The notes beneath the pieces are model-generated. The model was not told the DNA's origin, made no database searches, and saw nothing but the letters and a program-made list of their open reading frames with translations. Shown piece by piece: positions 33,701 through 44,185 of a stretch of DNA of 64,000 nucleotides. The position numbers and the translations under genes were made by a program. Source of the DNA: Adiantum capillus-veneris (taxonomy: Eukaryota; Streptophyta; Polypodiopsida; Polypodiales; Pteridaceae); assembly GCA_014529385.2 (NCBI GenBank), contig CM043969.1, positions 71,274,176 through 71,338,175 of the forward strand, in the 5' to 3' direction. The first letter of the stretch is position 1; every line of letters begins with the position of its first letter.

Positions 33701-35258
33701 GCACAAGTGACTGAATTCCCATGAGGGACAGACTCGAGAGAGATAAACAATTTACGATGCGAGGTAATGTGCTTTGTAGCACCACTGTCAAAATACCACA
33801 CATGTGAATCTGCAGCAACTGACAAGCATGCATCATGGACAACAGGATTGTAAGTGCACTCTGCGCTAAAAGCCCATTCTGCATCAACATCAACAACACA
33901 GTCTCCTTTCACAGAAGACTCAACAATGGCTGCATTTGTAGTGGAACCAACATTTGCAGTGGAACCACCCTCTTTCTTCTTAGCCTCTTTGGCCTTCAAC
34001 TTAGGACACGACTTGATCAAGTGATCATTGGCTTTACAATAATGGCAATGCATCTTCTTTTTGCCCTTATCACCAGAATTTCCAGACGAATTGCTTCCAG
34101 CAAAAGCATTAGGAACATAATTTTTTCCACTCGCGGTAGAACCATAAGAAGTGACTGCATTGCTGTTACCACCCTTTCTTTGAGAAGCAATAAAAGCCTG
34201 TTCAAGTGCACGCTGTCTAGTCCTGTTTTTTCTGGAAAGTGACTCTTGCAACAGCAATGTGCATAATGCATCAAACTTGACAACTTCTAGATTTCCTTGG
34301 GTCATAAGTCTCTAAGTACTAGCAAAAGTCTGGTAAGAATCTGGTAAGGCATCAAGAACAGTCTACACAAGGGAACTGTCTGAAATAACTTCACCTGCAT
34401 AAATAAGTTGCTCATTGATATCCTTGACACTAGCAAGGAAAGTGTCCATATCATCTTCCTCATGCATAATCTTCGACTCCAACTCTTTACGCAGCAAAGC
34501 AATTTTAGCCTCATTGCGACTTGCATAAAGACCAGCCAAAATATCCCAAGCCTGTTTTGCAGATTTTGCTGAACGGATGTGAGGAACAATGGTGTGCTTC
34601 ACAGACAACGCAATTAATGCATGAGCCTGTGCATCCTTAACATCCCAATGAGCTTGTTCTGCCATAGGCAAAACAACTCTAACAACAGCAATCCTTGCAG
34701 CAAGACCTGCAACATCCTCAACATCGCCTACATCTTCAAAACCAGGACGTACATCAATGCCCTGCACAATGTTCCAGACGCCCTTTGACACAAGAACATG
34801 TTGCATCATATAAGCCCACATAGGGTAGTTGTCCCCATCCAACCTGTCCTCAGCAGCAAACATCTTGAACACATCTGTGTTGTTGTTGTCTGCCATGGTA
34901 AATGCTGCACCTGATGTGAAAACTGCCCAAAAATAGGAGAAATGGAGCGGGAACAACACATGCTATATAACACAAACCGTAGAAGACTATAAGGCACCTG
35001 TTATGTAGAAAACGGCACTGACAAAAATTTTGCACAAAATGACGAAATAGCCTATGCAGTACTGTCTGTAGTGGAAACGGAGGCCGAAATGAGCCCAAAT
35101 TGAAAATCTGAGCAGACCGATCTCTAGGAGCATTCTCAAAGTATTTGTCAACCTGCGAACGCTCTCCAAAGCTCACTGAAATCGGAGAAAGTGAGCAGGT
35201 GTGTGCTGGAGCAGCTAGCGACTAAGCCCGGGAGGACGTGAACTGCTCTGATACCAAT

Positions 35259-35483
35259 TGTTGGAATTAGGGTTGCAGAGAAACACACAGCTTGGAGAAG
35301 ATGAAGGAAGCTCAAGGCACACAATAGAGAGTGTATTACTTAGTGTGCAATGGAAAGATAGATAGCCCTACAGTGATGGGCGTATATACAATGCTCAGGG
35401 GAAAAAACCTCCTAAAGAGGGAAAAAATGCCCCGGCGGTCCTAATGTGTTCACACACATCTCTACCACATGTATATGGTAACA
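35259..35483 (-). repeat. Copia-B 5' LTR
   Basis: 225 bp, beside the primer site gctctgataccaat (35,245-35,258) and followed by AAAGT. Confidence 0.93.
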
Positions 35484-35488
35484 AAAGT

Positions 35489-35760
35489 TAAATTGATTTT
35501 AAGCAAATGTAATTGATCCAATCAAATTTTTAAAAAAATTCAATTGATTTTAAACAAATATGATTTCAAATGATTTCTAATGATTTCAAACAGTTGTGTA
35601 TGTCTTGTAGATGCTATTTTCCAAACCCTTTTACATTTAGAGTACTAAAGTTGAAAAACGCCAAATTTTGGTAAATTTCCCAAGATTTTGAAGGTTTTTA
35701 CCAATTTCTTTGTGTTGAGTGTGTTTTATGTCAATTATCTAACTCCAAATTGTGGTTTCT
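35489..35760. other. AT-rich spacer
   Basis: AT-rich flank of Copia-B with repeated 'caaatgattt' words. No gene seen. Confidence 0.55.
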
Positions 35761-36540
35761 ATTGCCAGCAAGCAATCTCTGTCAGATGATGACTTTTGTC
35801 CACAAAAATGAGCCGTAGGAGTGCCTGTGTTGGATTTCTCCTTCTTATCCAAAGGTTTTTGAATTGTCCCCCTTGATTGCGTGGATTCAGAAGGTTAGCA
35901 TGGGGGGCCAAAATATTGGATTATTTCCTTTAGGGCATTTAGCCTTCTTATGACCAAACTCTAAGCACTTGAAGCACTAAAATTTCCTTCCACTTTGAGT
36001 GATTGGAAGGACATTCAGTCAAGCAGAATGTGATGGGGGGTGGGGTAGCTATCTTTTGCATGAATGGCACCTTGGTTGCTTGATAGGGCTGATGGGGGTA
36101 AGAAGGAAATTCTCACTTTCTATTGGTTGTAAGGCCTCCCTTAAAAAGTCTCTTATGCTTTGACTTGGACCAAATTAGAGAGTCTACAAGTGAGGCACGT
36201 TGAAAAGACTCTACTTCAAGAGCCAAATATCCTCCAAGCCCAAGGATGAAACCACTTATCTTTTGTTCCTCTATCATGAGAGGAGCATATCGTGAAAGTT
36301 GTACAAAATCCTCATAGTAAGCTTTGATAGACTTGTTCCCTAGCTTGCATGAAAGAAACTCAATTATCTTAGTGGTGGTGTAGTCTAGGGAATGATACTG
36401 CTCCTTGAGATGATGATTTAACTCATCCCATCTCTAAGTCACCTGTGCTACTTGGCGAGATTGACTACTGATCAAGAGCGATGAGAAAAGACATAGGCAA
36501 ATTTTTCAATCATTGAGTGGTGATTTGTTGGCTGAGTTGA
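35761..36540 (-). mobile_element. Gypsy gag remnant
   Basis: The minus strand reads a retrotransposon gag segment (WDELNHHLKEQYHSLDY, FVQLSRYAPLMIEEQKISGF). Further along is a CCHC zinc knuckle, CFKCLEFGHKKAKC, near 35,980-35,935. These are the hallmarks of a Ty3/gypsy gag. No pol follows; the sequence to the left is the flank of Copia-B. Old fragment. Confidence 0.75.
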
Positions 36541-36949
36541 TGTGTTTTCTTGTTAGATTCACTTCTTGAGGACTGACAATCTCAAAGAGTCTATGTGCCC
36601 CATTTGAGTCTCTTCACTGAGTATTGACATTATGTTAGTGCCAAACAATTATGCTACAAATGTTCGATTGCAGCGACCCGCTAACATTGGCAGCATTGCT
36701 CTGGGAATGATCCTTAGATGGTGACTGACCTAGTGTGTGTTTAGAGCATTAATTTTTTAATATTTGTCTTTCCATTCCATTTACACCTTAGCAATGAAGC
36801 AGGTAGACATGGGATTTAGTGCCTAATAGAGTCTAGAAGCTAGGGACTTGCTAGATCTATTCTTGAGAGGTAAAGAGAGTTGTGAGTGAGATATCCAAAA
36901 CCATCTCATTCTTCAATTTTCTCATTACTTTTAGAGTGTCGTACCGTTT

Positions 36950-37265
36950 CTTGTTACGGCCTTTATTTTCATTGTTTTTTTTTTTTTTTGTTCCTAGTTT
37001 CGTTTCAATACATAGGAGTAGGGTAAGTAGAAATCAACACCAGCAAATTGAGTTGAATGATCGGGGCAAAAAAGGCTGAAAACCATATTTTGGCAAAAAT
37101 ATGTGTTGTTTTTCATTACGGCCTTTATTTTTGTTGTTTTTTGTTTTTTTTTTTGTTCCTAGTTTTGTTTCAGTACATAGGAGTAGGGTAAGTAGAAATC
37201 AGTACCATCAAATTGGGTTGAAAGATCGGGGCAAAAAAGGCTAAAAATCATATTTTGGCAAAAAT
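36950..37265. repeat. 162-bp tandem duplication
   Basis: Two units starting 'ttacggcctttatttt' at 36,954 and 37,116 (offset 162 bp), each with a long T run, 'gttcctagttt', 'tacataggagtagggtaagtagaaatca' and 'gatcggggcaaaaaaggct'. High similarity suggests duplication after the parent element inserted. Confidence 0.85.
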
Positions 37266-37388
37266 GACCATAACTCTGAAAATTTGATGGTAAGACACTT
37301 AGAAGCTAATACAAAACCGAAAGGTTGGTGTCAAAGAGCATTAGCAAACTCATTAGAAGCAATCTAGAGAGCAAAATCTGGTGAGGAA

Positions 37389-38772
37389 CATGGATCGCGA
37401 TCTATGTACCTTAGAGGCCATTTTTGTAGAAAAGTGATCAGTGACATTGTGCATCAATAGAACATTGCTTTGATAAAGTTTATTTGTAAGAAAAAATCAA
37501 AAATCACATCAAAATTGGCTAATAGAACAAAAACCAAAGAAACAGCGATTTCACACAAAAATTTAGGAATACCTTGAGATTTTGTTATCCGAATTCAAAA
37601 AAGGTTGGGACTTGGCATCTACAGGGCATACACAATTAGTTGACCAAGTTTCATGCCAAAATGTCAAACATGGATCACGATCCATGTACTTTTTAGGATT
37701 TTCGATTGTGATTTGAGCATTAAGTGGTTGAGACCATTTAGAACTTATTTAGAAAAACTTTCTCAAAAGGCACAATAGCACAAAATTACAAAAAGTTTGT
37801 CAAAATAGTAAAACATCAGAAACTAGTCAAAAACCGCCAACAGACCCAAAATTCCATCTTTGATTGACAAAAGGTGATCGAAATCTTAAAAAGTTTGGCA
37901 AATAGCTTCAAAATAGCAAGAACTACAAACTGACCAAGTTTCATGTCAAGTCAAACATGATTTTTGGCTAAGATTTGAGCAGTAGGTAGCTAAGACATAG
38001 ACAAACACTTTTTCCAAAAGAAGCATTGGCAAAAGATTCTAAAAATAGTCAAAATAACCAAAAACAAAAGATAGCAAAAAACTGCTACAGTAAACTCCTC
38101 AAGATTTCACTTTTGGTTGGAAAAAACTCATCCAAATCCAAATAGATTTTGGGGAAAGCCTAGGAATACCTTTATCTATAGGTGGTTCAATTTTGGGTCA
38201 AAAGCTCTCCAAACATGGATCATAATCCATGTACCTTTTGCAAATTTTGAAACCAAAACCTAGCCATTGTGTTGTACATACTATTTCTAGCATAATCCCA
38301 AAATTTCGTCTCATTTGGACTTTAGAACTGACCTCAAAAGCTCAATATTATCCAAGTACTTTGAAAAAGTGTAAAATTGACCTAACTTTCAATCCAAAGG
38401 TCCAAAACCAAAAAGTCAAATACCATGGCATCTACTAATCATGTTAATCTTAAAGGTACCAAGAAAAGTCATTTTGGGCTCCAAACATGGATCATGATCC
38501 ATTTACCTATGGTGATAGGTTGACGTGAAACTTTCCTACACTGTAGTGCGCATACAAGGAAACATATTCCCAGTTCAAATTTGGAAAAAATTGAGCAAAT
38601 TTGGGATAAAAGGTAGCAAAATAGAGGATAGATTGAAAACCACAGAATATACCTAGGGTTGGGCATTTGACCTATCAATATAACTCCAAATTCAAAAAAA
38701 TTTGAGATATAACTTGTAGACATAGAGTGCGGATCAAGTCCGGATGTTGTTAAACATGGATTGGGATTCATG
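37389..38772. repeat. recurring 18-bp palindrome CATGGATCRYGATCCATG
   Basis: Imperfect copies of the palindrome lie at 37,389, 37,669, 38,214, 38,486 and 38,755, plus 2,854 in the inverted copy. Most are followed by 'tacc'. Spacing is about 270-545 bp, matching degenerate LTR-internal units. The palindrome is better kept than its surroundings. Confidence 0.75.
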
Positions 38773-38783
38773 TACCTCCACCT

Positions 38784-39005
38784 TATTACCATATACATGT
38801 GATAGTGATGTGTGTGATAGGACCGCCGGGGCATTGTTTCCCTCTCTAGGTGGTTTTTTTCCCTTGTGCATTATATATATGCCCATCATTCTAGGGCTAT
38901 CTATCATTCCATTGCACACTAAGCAATACTCTCTCTGTTGTGTGCCTTGAGCTTCCTTTATTTTCTCTAAGTTGTGTATGTTTCCCTACAACCCTAATTC
39001 CAACA
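38784..39005 (+). repeat. Copia-C 5' LTR
   Basis: About 222 bp, the reverse complement of the Copia-A/B LTR as written there, ending CCTAATTCCAACA. It is followed by the tRNA-Met primer site attggtatcagagc at 39,006-39,019 and then a leader similar to that of Copia-B. Confidence 0.88.
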
Positions 39006-39364
39006 ATTGGTATCAGAGCATGTTGCATCCTCTCGAGCTTAGTCGCCAACAACTCCAGCACACACCTGCTCACTTTCTCCAATTTTAGAGAGCTTTGGCA
39101 AGCTTAGTCTGCTCAAATTTTTGATTCAGGCTCATTTCGGCCTCCGTTTCCACTACAAACAATACTACACATGCTATTTCAACATTTTACGCAAAAAAAA
39201 ATTAGTGTTGTTTTCTTCATAACAAGTCCCTTACAGTCTTCTATGGTTTGTGCTCTATATCACGTATTGTTCTCACTTCGTTTCTCCTCTTTTCGAGCAG
39301 TTTTCACATCAGGTGCAACATTTACCATGGCTGACAACAACACAAATGTCTTCAAGACATTTGC

Positions 39365-39876
39365 GGTCTTAACGAACAATGTGCTTCGGAATTAAAACAA
39401 GGAATGTTTATGTTGAACAACCTTTGTGGTAGTAATTAGGTCACACAAGGAAGTGTGAGTGTGGGGGTGGAAAGTGGGGGCTTGGCTCAGGTTGCCAATG
39501 CTTACGAGATGGGTGGTCTCGATTGGTCAGGAACTCTCTGTCCCCATTGTGCTTACTTCGATATTAGTAATACTCATTGCCCCTAGAGCGATGAAATATC
39601 GAGGGTACGTGCCTCTGAAACATGGGGAAAAATGCGCTCGGGGTTTCTCTCCTCTTGGAAGGTGTGTCTTAGGATCGCTAGATAGTTTAAGTACGCTTCC
39701 CCTGCGAGGTGGAGCTAGATCTCCTTGCTAGTAGGCTCGAACTCGACTCACCTGTGATGCGAGATCGTCCGCTAGTCGAACCCTGAACCATTTTGTTTGC
39801 TTCCGCAATAGATCTAGTGGCCACCAGGTTCACTATCAGATCCGCCGTCCTGATATGGCAGGGTGGGGACCTCACA
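39365..39876 (+). repeat. Gypsy 5' LTR (partial) of the complex
   Basis: Matches 47,962-48,472 nearly base for base. It ends GACCTCACA and is followed by a tRNA-Met primer site (tggtatcagagcctagg, 39,879-39,895), which fixes it as a 5' LTR. Confidence 0.85.
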
Positions 39877-39981
39877 CCTGGTATCAGAGCCTAGGTAGGC
39901 TGGGAAATAAAGTCTTACTGTTTGAATATTTAAATAAGGAACTGAAAGTATATAGGTAGTTGATCCGAATTCCTTGCATTT

Positions 39982-40479
39982 GTGTTGCTCGAATATCGAA
40001 AGTTCCCAGTGTTTGAGCTTATTTATGAGCAAGCTCGAAGATCCCCAGTTTACCAGTTCAGGCGAGATGTCATGGAGATACTGATGAAGGCTCATACGCC
40101 ACACTCCACTCGCATTGATAAAGGATGGGAACTTGATCGGACATTTCCAGGAGGAGTTTACTACATCAACACTCGGAAGCTAGGATGCCTGGCTACCGGT
40201 TTGAAGAAGATACGTTGGGGAGAAGAGTTGAGGGTAGTAGAGATATTCTACTTGGTGCCTACAAGATTGGACCAGACTGTCTCAGACGACACCAATCAAA
40301 CCCTCAACGACTGGCTCTTGGAGAAGGTCACCAATGTGATCCCAGAAAACAGAGTCAAAACCTTTGGAGTACCAAAAGAGGAATTCTGGCTTGATATCTT
40401 AGTTTATTATCCACTCAAGAATGAGTACAGGAACTATTTCACGAACGAAGTAGTGCATCATGTGAATACCATCTCCTAG
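39982..40479 (+). CDS. unrecognised 165-residue frame between primer site and gag
   Basis: A 165-codon frame with balanced, protein-like composition (aromatic and charged segments such as FPVFELIYEQARRSPVYQF and KEEFWLDILVYYPLKNEY). It lies 100 bp downstream of the Gypsy primer site and about 200 bp upstream of the gag. It is followed by 'gtaataaag' and 'caataaagtg', which resemble poly(A) signals. I do not recognise a family. It may be an extra element-encoded protein or a captured exon. Confidence 0.5.
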   Translation: MLLEYRKFPVFELIYEQARRSPVYQFRRDVMEILMKAHTPHSTRIDKGWELDRTFPGGVYYINTRKLGCLATGLKKIRWGEELRVVEIFYLVPTRLDQTVSDDTNQTLNDWLLEKVTNVIPENRVKTFGVPKEEFWLDILVYYPLKNEYRNYFTNEVVHHVNTIS

Positions 40480-43417
40480 GTGTATGTCATACGCAATCCA
40501 TAAAGCCATGTAATAAGCTGATCATCAGTTATCCTAAACCTTGAGGGGTTTCGATTGTAATAAAGTTTTATCAATAAAGTGCTTTTTGTCTCTGAATCTT
40601 GTCTCTTGATAAAGTATAATTTTGAAATTTTATTAAAGTCTCGTGTCTATTTTGAAATCCAAGTAATGGTATCAAGAATTTCGTATAACCCATGTAGGCA
40701 CCGCCTGTTGCTCTGTACTCGGCAGCGCAAGAGAAGAAGCTTCTCCTTAAGCAAGCCCAACCTCCGATCTTTAAGGGCGAGGGGGCAAATGTGGAAAGAG
40801 ATGTGGAAGTATGGATGGAAGCCATGGACAACTATTTTGAAGCTGCGGGGACCCAGCCCGTAAATCAGACCATGCTTGCGATGTTCCGCTTGACTGGCAA
40901 TGCCAAGATATGGTGGAAGAAACATTGCAAGGACATGGATATTAAGGGATCTTCCCAATCCTGGGAAGACATCAAAGCTGCGATAATGGGGCATTATTTA
41001 CCACCTACCTACAAAACCCTGAAGATGATTGAGTTCTTTTCACTTCGGTAGCTGACTTTATCTATCGAAGAATATTATGCAAAGTTTGTCACTCTTCGGA
41101 GATATGCTCCTAAGATGACCTTGGAACAACAGGTGGTGAGTTTCTGCCAAGGACTAATCGATCCTTTGAATACTCGGTTGGAAGCTCTCAGACCAACAAC
41201 ACTACAGGATGCCTTGTTGAGGGCCAAACCTCTAGCTCTTGAAGTACAAAAGGTTAATCAGAATAGGAGGAATCATTGGGCAAAGAGGGCAAGGACAACT
41301 TCTTGGAATAACAGACCAGCCAACCAATCATATGACCAGCGCCCTATTGTGGCTACCACCACAGCCATGGAGTTCCCTGATGTTCGATGCTATGGTTGCG
41401 GCGAGCATGGACATTACAGATCCAATTGCCCCAGGAACTTTCAGGCGACCAACGCCAATGCCATACCCTTGAATACCCGTGGGCGTGGCCAAGCTAATGG
41501 AACAGGAGGACGAGGAAGGATGAACAGAGGGCGAGGGCGTGGAGCTACCGCCAGAGTAAATGCCGTAGTGGTACAACCAACTGTGGGTGACGAAGCAGTG
41601 GAGAGAGCAACCCTACATGCTGCAATTGACAATCCCAATGGTTGCAAGCAATACGCAGTCATTCATACGCCAGGATCTCTCAGAGGTGAACAAGTTAACT
41701 TCCTTATAGATTGTGGTAGTACTTTTTCATTTCTTTCACCCAGATGCATGAGGAAGCTAAAGCTAGATAAGTACCCAACAAGCAAGCTAGTTGTAGAGTT
41801 AGCAAACGGCAAGGAAGTAGTATCTCAACATTCTGCAGGAAAAATCGATTTTGATTTAGGGGGACACCCAACTTCTGCCCAATTTTGAACCCTACCCTTA
41901 GGATTCTTTGATGGGATACTAGGGATGGACTGGCTAAAGCAAAATAGGGCCCACATACATTGTGCACAAGGGAATTTTACCTTTACAGATAACTTGGGTA
42001 ATGAAGCCTTAATCAAGGGGGAAAATGGGAGACCTAGGGCTACTCTAGTTAAGGCCAACAGACTTTTGAAGGGACTAAGGAAGGGTCAGCAAATTTATGC
42101 GGTTAAGGTCAACAAAATGGACCAATCAGATACCTCGCTTCGACCAAACTGGTTGAGGGAGTATGACGATGTATTACCTGAAGACCTTACGAATCTTCCG
42201 CCACATAGAGAGGTAGATCATGAGATTGAGACTATCCTTGGATGTGAACCTATCTCAAAAAGACCGTATAAGATGTCACTTCCAGAGGCCATTGAACTCA
42301 AGGAACAACTTAGACAACTCATTGAGCAAGGATTCATTCGACACAGTACTTCTCCTTGGGGTGCTCCAGTTCTTTTTCAAAAGAATAAGGATGGAACCTT
42401 AAGTCTATGCATAGACTATCGTGGATTGAATCAAGTAACTGTCAAGAACAAGTATCCAATTCCAAGGATTGACGAACTCTTGGACAGGCTCCACGGCGCC
42501 AAAATGTTTACTAAGATTGGAATCAAGGAATCAGATATTCCAAAGACAGCTTTCAACACTAGGTATGGACACTACGAATTCACAGTAATGTCTTTTGGTC
42601 TAACAAGCTTCAATCGACTTATGCAGGATATTTTCAGACCTTATCTGGATGACTTTGTCTTGGTTTTCTTTGATGACATTCTGTTCTACTCTAAGAATGA
42701 AGCAGATCACAAAGATCATGTTCGCAAGGTACTTGATCTCCTTCGAGAACATCAGCTTTACGCTAAAGAGAGCAAGTGTACCTTTTGCTCACCGAAGGTC
42801 AATTACCTTGGATTTGTCATATTGGCTGAAGGAATTTTAGTGGACCCATATAAAGTCAAGGACATCGTTGATTGGCCTCAACCATCTATCGTCAGCGAAG
42901 TCAGAGGATTTCTTGGGATAACGGGATGGTACAGGATTTTTGTCAAGGACTATGCACATATTGCTGCACCTTTGACGGAACTCCTGAAGAAAGGAATGAG
43001 GATCGAATGGAAGGCCGAGCACGAATCTAGCTTTGCTAAGCTAAAAGAGTTCTTGGTCTCAGCTCCTATTTTAAAGCTTCCAGACTTCAGTAAGGAATTT
43101 GAAGTAACGACCGATGCCAGCAAATTTTCTCTAGGTGGAGTTCTTACTCAAGAAGGAAGACCAGTGGCTTATACTTCGCAAAAGCTGAGGGATCACGAGA
43201 AGAATTATCCTACTCATGATTTGGAGCTTTTAGCGGTTATTCACGCGCTGAAGTTATGGAGACATTATCTTCTCAGACGCAAGTTTCAGCTGGTTACAGA
43301 CCATAAGAGCTTAAAATGGATTTTTACTCAACCTATTCTCAATATGTGACAACGACGATGGATAGAGCTATTACAGGAATATGACCTTGACATAAAGTAT
43401 AGACTAGGGAAGGAAAA

Positions 43418-44185
43418 TGTTAAGTATGGAGCCTGATTTACCCTTGTAATTTTTTGTGGTAAAAGCGCACATTTGTAAGGCCCCCATTATGAGGAGAAGC
43501 CATCGTCCGTGAAGGAAAATCACTCACCGGAAACCAAAATTTTCACGGACAAGAATCAGGGACAACTTTAGAGGCCTCGGGGGCGGAGGCCCCCGAAACT
43601 TTTTTTTTTCGCCGGAATATTATGGTCGGACGGCGGCCGGAAAGTGGTCGGAAAACAACCGGTCGGTTGGCCGATGGTCGGAAGTCAATGGCCGATGGCC
43701 AGTGGCCGAATTCAATGGCCGGTGGCCAAATTCAAAAGCGGACTTGTCTTCTCAAGGGCGGCCACACATGGGCGGATTGGAGGGTCCGATTTGGACTTAT
43801 TCGCACAAGGGCGGCTACACATGGCTGTCTCTCATAAGAGAGGGCAGCCCTTTTGGCCTATAAAAGGAGGCCATTTCTACACACATTTCATAGTGTGAAG
43901 TTGATGCAACAAGGTGAGTGTGAGGTGGTGAGAGTGAAGCAAGGCGGGAGCTCTATCAAGGGTTTAATCCCTTTGTAAACTACTTCTTCTTTTGAATTGC
44001 TAAAGCCATTGAGTGGCTGCTTTCCCGTGGACGTAACCCACATTGGGTGAACCACGTATATCGTGTGTACTCTCTCTCTCTCTCTCTCTCTCGCTCTACT
44101 CTATAATCTCTTGTGTGTGAAATCTATCTCTCTCCATTAAGTAATCTACTCAAAAATCTATTTAGCTACGTCTTATTTTCTAACA
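43418..44185. mobile_element. solo LTR inserted in the chromovirus pol
   Basis: A 768-bp block starting TGTTAAG and ending TTTCTAACA interrupts the RNase H/integrase junction. A-rich 5-bp flanks (gaaaa, aaaaa) fit a target duplication. It has a TATA box (ctataaaagg near 43,859), a (tc)n tract and a 'cccgtggacgtaacccacattgggtgaacc' region like the 3' part of plant copia LTRs. The first half is rich in ggccgg/gtcgg words. No coding region is seen. Confidence 0.75.
44070..44092. repeat. (CT)n microsatellite
   Basis: About eleven CT units inside the solo LTR. Confidence 0.95.

Larger units (their letters stand above)
30050..35483 (-). mobile_element. Copia-B: Ty1/copia element, sister of Copia-A
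   Basis: LTRs at 30,050-30,276 and 35,259-35,483 differ at about eight positions by eye, so it is younger than Copia-A and older than Copia-Y. The target duplication is AAAGT (30,045-30,049 and 35,484-35,488). The primer site lies beside the right LTR and a polypurine tract beside the left one. Minus-strand order is gag (from about 34,896), zinc knuckle (CHYCKANDHLIKSC), protease, integrase (DDYSRHARV, PYTPQQNGVAERKKRS), reverse transcriptase (GTKWVYKLKRKPDGE, YVDDLLIT) and RNase H. It has several breaks and carries a 248-bp MITE. Confidence 0.94.
36541..38783 (-). mobile_element. Gypsy LTR/leader remnant with internal repeats
   Basis: It lies upstream of the minus-strand gag remnant, and its left 1 kb is also present inverted at 2,590-3,640. 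It includes poly-T tracts near 36,970 and 37,140. The right part (37.6-38.8 kb) is built from degenerate units that share a 'gaccaagtttcatg...tcaaacatgg' start. It ends where Copia-C begins. No gene is seen; frames such as 38,469-38,834 are chance frames. Confidence 0.6.

Noticed and set aside
38469-38950. Minus-strand frames across the Gypsy/Copia-C junction
   Set aside because: They cross the border of two unrelated elements and so cannot be a real gene.
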